64,000 nt of DNA, from the NCBI GenBank assembly GCA_017311315.1, contig CM029634.1:23984391-24048390 (forward strand), read 5' to 3'. The stretch is from Dendrocalamus latiflorus. Lineage: Eukaryota > Streptophyta > Magnoliopsida > Poales > Poaceae. The first letter of the stretch is position 1. Each line of letters starts with the position of its first letter. The notes under the pieces were generated by a model that saw nothing but the letters and a program-made list of their open reading frames with translations, made no database searches and was not told where the DNA came from. Of this stretch, positions 1 to 10,760 are shown in pieces. Made by a program: the position numbers and the translations under genes.

Positions 1-748
1 CTGTTGGGACAGCTTTGTTCTTCAAACCATTTATATCTTTTTTTGTTCTTTCTTTATACAATTAGTATCATGTAAGAGATACTGAAGTCTTATGTTCTAT
101 TTAGTGAACTTTCTTACAATAAGTTAACAATCCTGGGGTGGAATAGCATGGTGTAGCACGAATTGGTTCAGCGTACTCCTTAAAATCCTTTTAATATTAA
201 TTGAAACGGGTTGTTTGCATTGTTTTTATACATTCTTACATTGTAGTTACATTTCGCTTTGAAGAAGCATGGTGTTTCTGCTGAAGGAGTGGTGCTAGCA
301 TTGACATAAAGCAGGACATGTTGCACTGTGTGAGAGCTAACCACTTTTTGTTTAGTGTATGTAGTATCGATTAGTTTGATACTTAGTGCTAATTTTTCAT
401 GTCTGGGTACAACTCTCGTAATGTAAAAAACATTGTAAAATTCACTTGGCTTATGTTGAACGGGGTCCTGCCAAAAAGCATGTGCCAACGGATATATATA
501 GTGCTAAAGAAAAATATTATTTACTGTATGGTTTAGTATTCCGTTGTGTAAAGTTTAGTGTTTGTTGTATGTTCCGATTTGTGAGATTATTGTGTCAATG
601 GTATTATTTCTTCCCTTTTAAATTGTCTTGATGAGTGATTATTGAACCAGTAGTTAGCTTTTCAGATGTGAAAAAAGATTAACTACAATAATATGCAATT
701 TTAGTGTTAGTTTTATGGTTCCGTAGCAACGCACGGGCATATGACTAG
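1..748 (+). mobile_element. Helitron, 3' part (5' end outside window)
   Basis: The segment ends in the tetranucleotide CTAG (745-748). A short GC hairpin (CCGT at 721-724 pairing with ACGG at 733-736) lies about 8 bases before it, which is the standard Helitron 3' terminus. The next base, T749, continues the LTR of a degenerate Copia. The other LTR of that Copia has an uninterrupted A-T at the equivalent site (3086-3087), as expected for insertion between A and T. The interior is AT-rich. I recognise no Rep/helicase or captured gene in it; a 102-codon minus-strand open frame (180-488) resembles nothing I know. The 5' TC terminus would lie upstream of base 1. Confidence 0.55.
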
Positions 749-803
749 TCGCTATATATACTATCCATTTGACCTCATGAATGTACATACAATATTCATA
801 ACA
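749..803 (+). repeat. Copia 5' LTR remnant
   Basis: The last 55 bases of the LTR, matching 3087-3141 with a few substitutions. The upstream part of the LTR was separated by the Helitron and lies outside the window. Confidence 0.7.
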
Positions 804-815
804 TGGTATTAGAAC
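804..815 (+). promoter_or_regulatory. Primer binding site (initiator Met-tRNA type)
   Basis: TGGTATTAGAAC directly after the LTR end. It differs in two bases from the common plant TGGTATCAGAGC primer site, which fits a decayed copy. Confidence 0.6.
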
Positions 816-1020
816 TAAAAGGTCCTGAGTTAAGACCCGGGCAATTAAAAAATAATTGTAGCCCACTTCTATTCCACGTCTTAGACTTAAGAAATCCTAC
901 ATATAAGAAGTTTTAAAGTATAAGTGAATTGTCCTTAAGAATGTCAGTCCTATAGAATATCTCTACTCTCGAGCCCCTCCGTATACTCACCTTCGTGTTT
1001 TCGACTACACCTGTTTTGTC

Positions 1021-3003
1021 CTGTTGCAGCGTCATGAGCGCATCAAACTATCAGCTCAATCAGTTGAGTATGTGTTTCTTGGTTACAGTTTTGAACATAA
1101 GGGTTATCGCTGCTACGATCTTTCTATTCGACGGACCAGGATCTCACGAGATGTTGTTTTTGACAAATCTCGACCTTTCTTCTATCGAAATTTGGGTTTT
1201 TGTCCTATTCCACCGATGATACGATCTCATGGTTGTCTTTTTCTGACTCTTCACCCATTTCTCCACTATCACAGCCTTCCCTTGGTCTGTCTCCAATGGT
1301 TCCTTCTGTACCCACCTCTGCTACCTCCTGCAACACCACTATCCCGTTACTTTGGGGTTCACTACTCCAGACGTTCTCGTCCTTCATTAGCATACTCTCC
1401 TGGTATCTTGCCAACACCATAATTTGATCTTTCTAATGATGCTCCTCGTTACGCCCTCCGTGACCGGACATCCCTTTGGCCCCCTAATCGTCTTGGTTTT
1501 GCTCTGTCACTAAACCTAGTTCTTACCATGAGGCTGATCCTCATTCTGAGTGGCAACCCGTTATGGCAGAGGAGCTTGATGCTCTTCGACGTACAGAGAC
1601 TTGGGATATTACCAACACTTGTGTATGCTCGCCCTATTATGTGCAAATGGGTGTACAAGATTAAGATCCGGTCTGATGGTACTATCGAGCACTACAAGGC
1701 TCGTCTTGTGGCTCGTGGCTTCTAGTAGGAGTATGGTCGTGACTACTATGAGACTTTTACCCCTATTGCCCATATGACCACTATTCGCACTCTTGTTGCA
1801 GTTGCTTCGATTGGGCAGTGGTCTACCTCTTAGCTGGATGTTAAGAATGTCTTTCTTAATAGTGTTCTGGATGAGGATATCTACATGAAGCCACCACCTG
1901 GGTATTTTGTTCTAGATGGGCACGTCTGTCGTCGGGCTCTTTATGGCCTCAAACAGGCTCCTCGTGCCTGGTTTGCACATTTTACCTCAATGATTACCAC
2001 TCTTGGTTTCACTATCAGTTCCCACGATCATGTTCTTTTTGTCCATGTCTCACCTCGAGGTAGGACACTGCTTTTTCTGTATGTTGATGTCATGCTCATC
2101 ACTAGTGATGACTCCTCGTTTCATCACATATGTGAAGAAGCATCTTAGTGAGCAACTTCTAATGACTGATCTTGGTTTTCTTACGTACTTCCTTGGTATT
2201 AAGATCACTTCCACGCCTACGAGCTACTACCTCTTCCAGCAAAAATATGTCCAAGATCTTTTTGATCGTTAACACTCGCACTGCTGACTCTGATGGAGTT
2301 ATCTCTTTAGCTTTGAGCCACCGATGGTGATCTTCTTGATGATCCTACTCGATATCGCCATCTTGTTGGGAGTCTAATGTATCTTGTGAGCACTCGTCAT
2401 GATATTGCTTATTTTATTCATATCTTGAGTCAGTTCATAGCTCGTCTTACCCACGTTAATTACAATCACCTTCTTCGGGTTCTTCGCTACTTGCATGGGA
2501 CTATCTCTCGTCGTTTGTTTTTCCCTAGCTCCAACTCACTATAGCTTCAGGCATACTCTGATGCAACCTAGGCTAGTGATCCTTCTTATCGTCGTTCTCT
2601 TTATGCTTACTGTATTTTTCTTGGCTCCTCTCTAATTGCCTGGAAGATAAAGAAGCAGACTGCAGTTTCCTGTTCGAGTGTAGAGACTGAGTTGAGTTAT
2701 GACAGCAGTGATAGCAAAGGTTACTTGGTTGAGGCAGTTGTAGATTTTGGAATGCCTGTGATAGAACCTGCAACTCTTTTGTCTGATATTATAGGTGCTA
2801 TCAGTATTTCCTGTGACCCAGTGAAACATGAGATCATCAAGTATATTGGCATGGATGCTTTATACACTTACTCACAAGTGCAGGAGGGAGTGCTTTCTTT
2901 ACAGTTTGTGCCTTTAGAATTACAAATTGTTTCTTTACAAAGCCACAGACTAGAGTGTAACATTTGTATTCTCTCCAAACTCAGTGTGTGTGATCCACCA
3001 TGA
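1021..3003 (+). pseudogene. Copia pol remnant (integrase C-terminus, RT, RNase H)
   Basis: Translating in several frames gives successive Copia polyprotein blocks. An integrase C-terminal piece at about 1030-1200 contains VFLGYS and KGYRCYD. An RT block at about 1640-2270 contains KWVYKIK, KARLVARGF, YGLKQAPRAW and a YVDV remnant of the YVDD catalytic motif. An RNase H tail from about 2570 contains SLIAWKIKKQ. In-frame stops occur, for example after ARGF and inside the QMDVK-equivalent region, and frame changes occur near 2150 and 2270. No complete domain survives, so this cannot encode an active enzyme. The family assignment is secure from motif order; the clade is not. Confidence 0.8.
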
Positions 3004-3015
3004 GTTTGAGGTGAG

Positions 3016-3141
3016 TGTTAGAATAGAAATTTCTTTGTATTTCCTTATATGTGTATGGTATATTTTCTTGTAATATCCCCTTGTAATCGCTATATATACT
3101 ACCCATTAGGCCTCATGAACATATACATAATATTTATAACA
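3016..3141 (+). repeat. Copia 3' LTR (126 bp)
   Basis: Starts TGTTAGAATAG after the purine-rich GAGTTTGAGGTGAG and ends in TAACA, giving the usual TG...CA ends. It is very short for an LTR. It supplies the Helitron-free version of the site interrupted at 748/749. Confidence 0.75.
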
Positions 3142-3341
3142 AAAAGGTTACAGGACTGTATGATTAATTAAAGGAAAAAATATATTTTTAAAGAAAAATA
3201 TCATCTTCAGGTTATAGAGATAACAAAGGATAACGAATTATCGAAATCATATGACAACACCACTCAAAACTCATTGCATCCAAATATCATGATAACAAAT
3301 TTTAAGATAAATCCAATGAAGTAACGTAACCAAATGGTACC

Positions 3342-3588
3342 TGTTGTGGCTACTAACCAAACAGTAAAGTCAGAGAGTAGTGTAGTGGAGATGATGGATG
3401 AACAATACTTGTCCTCTTTCCTATGTTCAGGGTGGGCATATATATTTCCATGAGAAGTATTTTACAATAATGCCCTTACATCCATATACCCCCTGTAGGG
3501 GTATCTATGTCATTACACATATCTCATTTTGGGTTTTATAACCCTTTAGCAGACTAGATGGGCTTAGATGAGGACCACTCCTACATCA
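3342..3588 (-). repeat. Solo LTR of family D (Tat-like Gypsy)
   Basis: This 247-bp segment starts TGTTGTGGCTAC and ends in CTACATCA. It aligns along its whole length with the LTRs at 30467-30715 and 40943-41189, with clear divergence. The 5-bp sequence GTACC flanks it on both sides (3337-3341 and 3589-3593), a perfect target duplication. No internal sequence is present, so it is a solo LTR left by LTR-LTR recombination. The strand is given by analogy with the full element, whose genes read on the minus strand. Confidence 0.85.
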
Positions 3589-3611
3589 GTACCATAAATG
3601 AAGTGCAGCTG

Positions 3612-4190
3612 TCCCTTTTTCTCGAAAATGTGAGAAGCGTTTCATTCAATTAAGAAGGAGCAAAGAATAAAGTTTTACAAAGATGGCGGACCTTAAAACG
3701 GCAACGCAGCAGAGTAGAGGGGAGAAAAGAAACAGAGAAAGGGGAAGAGAGAAAAACAGAAACGCAAAAAACACAAGGGCAAACTAAAGAGGGATCAAGG
3801 CGACTGAAGAGCTCGATTAGAAAGCAGCAAGTAAGTTAGCACCTGCTTTAGCCCACAAATGACTCTCTTGCTTTGCGCCTGCAGCCTCACATGGACAACC
3901 TAGTTCACATCAGCCAGAGCGCTTTCATCAATGGGTGAGCGATCCATGGTAATTTCCAGTTCGTTCCAGGCACCATCCATGCGCTTCGAAGATCAAACGA
4001 GCACACAAATCTCCTCAAGATAGACATTGCTAAAGCGTTTGATACCCTAGCTTGGCCTTTTTTGCTCAAAGTCCTGCAGCATCGAGGTTTTGATAACCGC
4101 TGGTACAACTTGGATAGCGCTTCTCTTGTCAATTGCATCGTGTTCTCCTAAATGGTGTGGTAGGATGTAAGCTCTTCCATCGGCAAGGAA
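3612..4190. mobile_element. LINE fragment with inverted 5' part
   Basis: On the minus strand the left end (3612-3690) resembles the 3' terminus common to grass LINEs: TTCTTAAT..., then TTCGAGAAAAAGG, a degenerate A-rich tail. The right part (about 3905-4190) encodes reverse transcriptase on the plus strand. The opposite orientations of the two halves fit a twin-primed insertion with 5' inversion. I did not find a clear target duplication, so two independent fragments remain possible. Confidence 0.5.
3905..4190 (+). pseudogene. LINE (L1-type) reverse transcriptase fragment
   Basis: The reading gives SQSAFING, then a TGA stop where LINE RTs usually have Arg, then AIHGNFQFV, LLKIDIAKAFDTLAWPFLL and KVLQHRGF. 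After a frame change it continues with VLLNGVVGCKLFHRQG. This is the finger/palm start of a plant LINE RT, containing the first catalytic Asp in KIDIAKAFD; the FADD-containing part is absent. About 95 residues remain of a domain that is usually more than 250. It is non-functional because of the internal stop, frameshift and truncation. Confidence 0.75.
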
Positions 4191-4585
4191 AAACTGATTA
4201 ACAATCATATCCATCTTTTCTAATGGAAGGGCTACTTAAATAGAGTGTTTCCAAAGCTGGCAAGGAAAAAGATTACAAATCACTCAATTCTGCTCTGAGC
4301 TTCTTGATTTCAGTGATGCTGGAAATATGACAATGTAAGTTGCAACAATTATTTGCTACGATCAATGTTCCCTGCTACTGGCCAATATATGATGTTTCTT
4401 TTTAAGATCATCCGCTGGCCCAACAATATATAACTTGGAACAGGAAAATCACTCAAACTTCTAGAGCAGGACTTCTTATAAATATCAACTGCGTGACTGT
4501 CTACTAAGGGAAATGAACCTCTCTCTAAAAACCATTCTTTCTAAGACAGCAAAACTCAGAAATTCAAAAGAAAACGATGTGCCAC
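4191..4585. other. No recognised feature
   Basis: AT-rich sequence between the LINE fragment and the last recognisable exon of the metallopeptidase pseudogene. I looked here on the minus strand for the next exon of that gene and did not find it. Confidence 0.4.
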
Positions 4586-5940
4586 CTGTGAAGCTATCTG
4601 AGCAGATGGGTATTTGGCTACAGCAGCGAAGCTCTCCAAAGCCCAATGGTCAATACCCTGTTATATGGGAAAAATTAATAAGTTAATCTGAGCAGGCTAA
4701 AAATCAATGTTTTAGGAAACAATAAGAAGGACATGGTAATCCGCAGGATTTAAAACAACAGGGGAAAAATCATCTGGTGTATAAATTTGAGTACATGCGA
4801 AATAGAACAAGGTGCTTAATTTTTTATTTTCTGCCATATGCGAATCCAAGAGAATTGTTGCTTTGCTTAACAGGTTCAGAAATCCTGTTTACTAGCATCG
4901 GCAAGAAAGTAAGATTAAAAACAAGGACATGATACCTTTGTTACAAATGTAAAGTGAAAGTGTAATGTTGCCAAATAGAGAATAGTACAAGTTTAGAGCC
5001 TTACCTGAAAAAGAGTGGAGCTTCCAAATCAACTGCAAAACATACTGAGTTTCTCCAGCGGTGCTGCACAAATAATAGTAAATCACATTAGGGAGCTATA
5101 CATAGCATGAGCAGTGAGCACTGAGCAGTGACACACTTTTCTTTCAAAATTACATGTTTAAAATAAGAAATGCACAATGATAAATTCTAATTTATGGTGT
5201 GTCATGTAGGGATTGATTTTCTAACATTTACAGAAAGGAAAAAAAACTACTTTCAGTGACAAGTTAGAGAACAGCAAGAGTGAAAGCAAGTAGGTAATGC
5301 AGGTTTTTAGCTAGGACATCACCCTGTTATTGAAGATTCAAGGTCATATGTTTAGCAAAAGCCCCCATCTTCACCCACCTGCCCTCTCTTCTACCCTGAT
5401 GCAAGCCATCCAGAATTAAGCCCCAATTGACACTTAACAGAGGATAGTACAAACAGCTACTAATGAAAGCCCCCGACCCCCATTTCCACCCAAAAAAACT
5501 CATGCACATCTGCACCAAGTCTTACAGGTCTTCATCCATCGATGCAGTGGGGCATTACAATGATGAGGATGATTTGGTTTAAAACTCTTTAAGACTACAT
5601 TTTTTTAGGTGGCTCGACCAAATTCATCCCAACTAAAGAGGCACTCAAATGATCTTAGAACAATACCGCAAACATCAGACTATCAAAACCTGCAACTGAA
5701 TACTGGATGTGATTGCAAAATGTAAGTTCAGGTGCTAGCTGCAGCAAGAATTATGTATGGATACGAAGACAGTAACCTGAGTTATAATTTATAAAACTGT
5801 GGGCCCCGTCAAGACCCTCTTCTTCACCAGTGTTAAATAGAAACAAGACACCGCTCTTAAACCCATGAGCCCACTGAGCCACTCCCCGTGCAAGCCCTAA
5901 CATGACTCCCACACATGAACTACAATCTCCGGCACCTTCG

Positions 5941-6073
5941 CTGAAAAAGCATATAAGAATATTTGTTTTCTCAAAAATTGACAATGGACAATAAAATGTG
6001 AAAGTTAGTAGAACAAGTTCTTCTGATACAGTACCTGTGAATTGCAATAATTAATCATTAATGTGTCAATAAA
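5941..6073 (-). other. Intron of ERMP1-like pseudogene, part left of the hAT
   Basis: Intron sequence between the third exon (acceptor TTTTTTCAG) and the hAT element. Its other part is 7734-8347, which contains no recognisable exon. Confidence 0.6.
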
Positions 6074-7725
6074 CAGGGGTGAAGCCACCGGGTGGGCTTC
6101 GTCAGGCTTCAGTGCACCCTCCGGCCCGCCCCCAACCCCCTACGAGAAGGCCATCAGCGGCCAGCTCTCCTACGGCGCCATCTCCAGCCTCTCAGGCATC
6201 CAAGCCAAGAAATTCTTCCTCTAGGTCTCCATCTCCGGCATCTACGCGCACCCCGACAAGGGCACCATCAAGTTCCAGGTCAGGTTTGTCTCGGAGCAGC
6301 TGCTCGCATCGAACTTCGACAAGGTGCCAGTCTGCAGAGCCGTCGCCAGCATGCAGCTCCGCAGCGTGGCTGGGGTGATCCGGGAGCTCGGGCTACTCCC
6401 CATTGCCGAGGTATGGCTTCTTAAGCACTCAAATGTGTGTTTTTTGCTTGAAATTTCAGTTATCGGTTAAAGATCTTGGGTGGTCTCGCTGAAAATTAGA
6501 TATCAGGTCTGGACTTGGTAGTTGAATCCGTAAGCTTTTGGTGCTTGTATGCGCATTTCGAACCTGGAAGAACCAACTTACCTTGGGATAGATTGAGCAT
6601 TAAAATTTATAGACTGTTTGTAGCATTGGCTAGTGCTGTTTTGAATCTTTTAGGACGGTTCTGCTTGATGTGATAGGTGGAGTCGTGGCTCAGTGATGCA
6701 TAATCTTTGATGTTGTGGTGTATGTTTTTGGTTTTGGTTGTACTGAAGCTTGGGTCGAGTTTATCATCAAGTGAAGCTCCTCTTATTGATGATAACTGAG
6801 TGATTAAGATTGAGGATTATTAGGGTGTATGAAGGGTTGATATTCTTTCACCTCACCTACTTGCATCACACATCCAACGAATCGAACAGCATACCAACTT
6901 AGTTCATTTCGCTTCATGCCACCACAAAACAACCCCTACTTGCATAGACAAGTCCTGTCTTGACTGAATGGGCTAATCTTATCGAGCCCCCTTGTACTTA
7001 CTCAAGCAACCAAATGCACCATTAGAGAACTCCAACGGATTTGTGAAGCTCGGTGCTTGGGTTCCTTGGAATCAGTACCAACAAGTAGAGGGATGGCACT
7101 TATGGCAGCTCAAACACTTAGAACAAACTAATAGGTGCTAATATGAGATCCACAGCTAAGCACCCCATTTGGCTCGTTGCCACTAATGCTTAGCACCACT
7201 CTTTCAGTACTAAGGTAGGAGGCATGCAAATTAACGAAAATACTACTCAGAAGGGAGTGTCCATTTCAGGAGTATAAACATGATTTCAGAAATATTGAAG
7301 AACCGTGATTTTGGATGAGTTCTACATAGATATTAGTTGGACTAAAAGTTTTTCAACGACTGACTACTATCTACATTCGGTAAATTTTGCGATGATAAAT
7401 CTGCTACCGAGAAGCTATTGTGGTCCATCAAAGATATACTTTCTTATTTTGGAAGAGTTCTATTTTGAATGTTTATGATCATTTTGCTATTTTCATACGC
7501 AGATAACTGATCTGTACTCACTTGAAGTATATTTATATATTTTCAGGATATGCTTTCTATTATTGAGGTACTTTCATTGTATTTCTCTTTTTTTCTGCTT
7601 TATTTCTCTTTTATTCATGTATGAATTTGAATTACACAAGAGTAAAATACTATGTTTATGTCAATCTAACTTAGTTTTTCGAGGTTTTGAGCCCACCCTC
7701 TATTTTCATCCTGACTTCGTCACTG
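6074..7725 (+). mobile_element. Non-autonomous hAT carrying a DUF538 gene fragment
   Basis: The element is flanked by a perfect 8-bp target duplication TCAATAAA (6066-6073 and 7726-7733), the hallmark length of hAT. Its ends are imperfect inverted repeats: CAGGGGTGAAGCCACC on the left, and CAGTGACGAAGTCAGG reading inward from the right. No transposase is encoded in its 1652 bp. Near the left end it holds a DUF538 coding fragment with a splice donor (6141-6410); the rest is AT-rich. It sits in an intron of the ERMP1-like pseudogene. It can be described as a Pack-type element that captured a host exon. Confidence 0.8.
6141..6410 (+). pseudogene. DUF538-family gene fragment (captured exon)
   Basis: A 90-codon frame reads YEKAISGQLSYGAISSLSG, IQAKKFFL, stop, VSISGIYAHPDKGTIKFQV, LLASNFDKVPVC and VIRELGLLPIAEV. 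This resembles plant DUF538 proteins (small single-domain proteins of unclear function), in which the FxW strand is followed by FxV and an F-x4-PxC motif. The single in-frame TAG (6222-6224) stands where the family usually has Trp. The frame ends at GAG|GTATGG, a plausible splice donor, so the copy came from genomic DNA with its intron rather than from mRNA. No start codon is evident. DUF538 identity is from memory of the family and is moderately sure. Confidence 0.6.
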
Positions 7726-9699
7726 TCAATAAATAATATTACACTGTTACTAAAAATAGATGTACAATCTAAATATCTATCTAAATTACTCCTCAAAATC
7801 ATCCTCAACAGAATGATCAAGCAAACAAAACATGGCGTATCCATCAGACAACCTCATCTGTATGGTTCCTTCAAAACATGCATGTCAGTTATATTCTAGT
7901 TGAAGGTTCATAAGTTATATCCTAAATATCTGTTCACTAAGTCATGCTCCATCTTGAATTAAGTTACACCCAACATTCCTTGTCAAGCTATGTTTGGCAA
8001 CTTTTGCACCTAGGTATCTCTCCTGCCTATGTTTAAAGAAAAATGGACTCCTCAGCTCATATATTTGTTTAATCTCATTTTTTCTTATTTCTTCTAGTCC
8101 ACCCTCTGCACCCCTTCCTCAATTGATTACTAATGTGGTACTCAAGTTGGATTGTTGCAAAAGTATACAAATACAACATTCTACAAAAAAAGAAAAAGAA
8201 TGCAACATACCAATTTAACCACTAAGTATCAAAAGGCATGCGGAAGCCCTCCATTACTTCAAGTTGGATTGTGTCAGCATATTGATTTCATTACTTAATG
8301 CAAAGCAGAAGCAAAGCTATCCCATAAGAGAGAAGATAGAGACTTACGTTGTGGAAACTGTGTCAATATGTGAAGAAACAAGAATCAAATTTTCCTCAGC
8401 TTCCGGTAAATAGTTGGGAACAATTCTCAGTATCACATGCTTAAGGTTTGAATACAAGAGTGTTTTTCCATTGAAAAGGCCACCAGCTATACGATTTGCA
8501 CCAATATCTGTGTGGAACAGCTCCAGTTGAACATCAACCTCCCAATGAGCTGTCTTCTTTATTTTTTTCTGCTACTGCATATACATACTATTGCATGGGC
8601 ATGTCAAAATGGATAGTACAACTAAAAGGAAATGTTCCAGAAAAATGTTAAGTTCCAACAACAATAAATCACAGGATAAGTTAAGATTGTACCATAACAC
8701 CATCGTGATGGGGAAAAGAAGAAAGCTAAAGAAAACATTAAAAAAGGGAGACAAGAGGAGAAATAATTAGGTGGGTCCTCACTTTTAACTTAAGGTTTCT
8801 TATCAGAACTTCATAGCAACTTTGCTGCCATATAATGAAATCCCCCTTTCTTATAGAATTAATTCCTTGTATGTGAACTCTATCGCAATGGCATTTGCAG
8901 TTGTATGGCATCACCCTGGATTAAATACATAGGAAGTTTCTAGGCGCCATTTAGTGAAGCTTCAGAAAAATTGAGCTTAGCGATACTTAAATATACTTCC
9001 TTTACAACAATATCGCATTCAGTGTCTTAGCCAAATCTAGAAAAATTGCATCCCAAGGTAGTGCCCAAAAGTAAGTAGCTTCACCCAACCAGATAAGTGA
9101 AATATTGCAACTTAAATACAGTTTCAACAAGAAGACATAAAATTGTAGCCTTGAAGAAGCCTATTTCCTACTAGAGAGCTCTCTTCATTTAACAGGATAA
9201 TATGATTAGCATGAACAATGCAACAGCCAATAGCTAGTTCCACCATGATAGGAAAAAGTCAATGACAATGCATCTTTAGAATATATTAATGCCTAATCAC
9301 ATCAAGGATAATGTAATACTCAGTATGAACAATGAAATTGTAGGTAAAAAACTGTTAAAGATGCGAAAGTAAGCAGCTTGAAAGAACAACCTGCACAGCA
9401 AGGTCGAGGGAATCTGAACCAACTGGATGAGGACACAAGCCTGTCAAGTACTTACCATGCTCAAGAGCAGAAGCCTCTGAGAACCCCCGCTTACCAGCCT
9501 GCTCAGCATCGAGGGGGAAAGGAAGATTTGCAAACTGGATACGATAAACAAACCAGGATCCATGAAGGAAGACTATCAAGAACCCCAGCAACAAATAAGC
9601 ACTCCTCCTATGTCTGTTGTTATCTTCATTTGAATTGACTGCTTCGTCAACTTTAGGCTTCTCACGGGTTGACAAAGAAGAACCTCGCCCTCGAGGCAT

Positions 9700-10440
9700 T
9701 CTGCACATCCAAATTCAAAAGTGCAAACACCTGAAAAAATGAACGGTTCAAAAAAAAAGATATCTTGACAACATCATCATAAATCATAACAGCACAAGAA
9801 AGTACTACTAATAAGGGAAAAATAAAAGACAATTAGTTAGCACTCTTTTCCATAACTTTTTTAATCCATTTAACAAATTTTTGTTCACTTTTTTTGGCCA
9901 AAGGGAAAGTTAAAATGGAATTCTTCCATTGCAGCATAATAAATATTTTGAGTTCCAGCTACCAAAATAAATGTTTCCCGCGAATCCAAGTTAAATACAA
10001 CACAAATCAGATAGTCCTAGATTTCTTCAGCATTTCCAATCATTACCTACTACCAATGTAAAAAATGAACAAGTGCTAACTTCCATCTCTTCCACATAAG
10101 AAAATACATACACTGTCTAATCAGATATAGACATTCCTCTATGGGTGTTACAGTTTTTCTTGGCAAAGTTCTACCCAATCCCAAGGTTCAAAACTTCAGA
10201 ACTGGGCTGTTCCCGACAGTAACCAAGACAGGTTGCAGAGCGCGCGGAGGGAGACGAGACGGGGGAGAGGGAATTACTAGGGTTTGGTCGTTCGGGAGAG
10301 AAGCGGCTGTAGCGTCAAGAGGCGGAGGCTGGAGACTGGAGAGCGTGCGCCGTGCTGGCGACTTGACGCCGTGGGCCGTAGGTCGAGGGGATGGGGCTCT
10401 GGTAGTCTTGTTCTCATGAAGGGCATCTCCAATACTCCAA
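9700..10440 (-). promoter_or_regulatory. Probable 5' UTR/intron and promoter region of the ERMP1-like pseudogene
   Basis: On the minus strand the coding exon is preceded by an acceptor-like GATGTGCAG just before the ATG, suggesting an intron in the 5' UTR. Further upstream (about 10215-10290 on the plus strand) is a GC-rich, pyrimidine-rich stretch on the minus strand containing AACCCTAGT, a common plant 5'-UTR motif. The sequence between is AT-rich and intron-like. No convincing TATA box was identified. Confidence 0.4.
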
Positions 10441-10752
10441 TTGGCAAGCTTGTGGAGGTGCCTGTGTGTTGAGCATGTAACAGATAAGATATGCTTGCAC
10501 TGAAGGGATAGCTTATTAAATGGATGCTTAATGATGTGGTATTCCCTCTCTTCTATCGATGGCCTGACGATATTTTGACAAGCTTTGGCTAGCGCGGAGG
10601 TATTTATGCATTTTTTTTATATAGGTCTACAGATGTATCTTTCAATTGCGATATCAAAGTACAAAGTTTCAGTGTACACGTTTTAGTTGTAAGGGCAGGA
10701 AGCTTCTACTATTCATTTTTGGGGATTGCATAGATGCCCTTCCCATCTTTGT
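10441..10752. other. No recognised feature
   Basis: Intergenic sequence left of the Ac/Ds-like element. No coding similarity or repeat structure was seen. Confidence 0.4.
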
Positions 10753-10760
10753 GTCTCAAC

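Larger units (their letters stand above)
749..3141 (+). mobile_element. Degenerate Copia LTR retrotransposon
   Basis: The two ends share an almost identical piece (749-803 and 3087-3141, both ending in TAACA). The left copy is followed at once by a Met-tRNA-like primer site and the right copy is preceded by a purine-rich stretch. Between them are remnants of integrase C-terminus, reverse transcriptase and RNase H. Gag, protease and most of integrase are missing, so there is a large internal deletion between about 870 and 1020. Many stops and frameshifts show it is an old, dead copy. The 5' LTR is cut by the Helitron on the left. Confidence 0.8.
4586..9699 (-). pseudogene. ER M28-family metallopeptidase (ERMP1-like) pseudogene, 5' half
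   Basis: Five minus-strand exons match plant endoplasmic-reticulum Zn-metallopeptidase 1-like proteins. They are 9391-9699 (MPRGRGSS..., a membrane segment YLLLGFLIVFLHGSWFVYRI, then AGKRGFSEASALEH and PHPVGSDSLDLAVQ); 8348-8587 (AHWEVDVQLELFH, HIDTVSTT); 5777-5940 (EGAGDCSSCVGVM with a zinc-binding D, then FLFNTGEEEGLDGAHSF with the catalytic EE); 5005-5063 (HRWRNSVCFAVDLEA); and 4586-4657 (DHWALESFAAVAKYPSAQIASQ). GT-AG borders are visible at each. Three frame breaks are seen: seven A instead of six at about 8553; about 7 extra bases at the end of the third exon; and a gap of about 19 bases after VDLEA that removes the usual MGISGKST. The C-terminal half of the protease domain and the transmembrane region are absent. 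The family assignment is strong; that the gene is dead is inferred from the breaks. Confidence 0.8.

Noticed and set aside
180..488. 102-codon minus-strand frame in the Helitron as a gene
   Set aside because: No recognisable domain, no Helitron Rep/helicase or RPA motif; AT-rich context makes chance likely.
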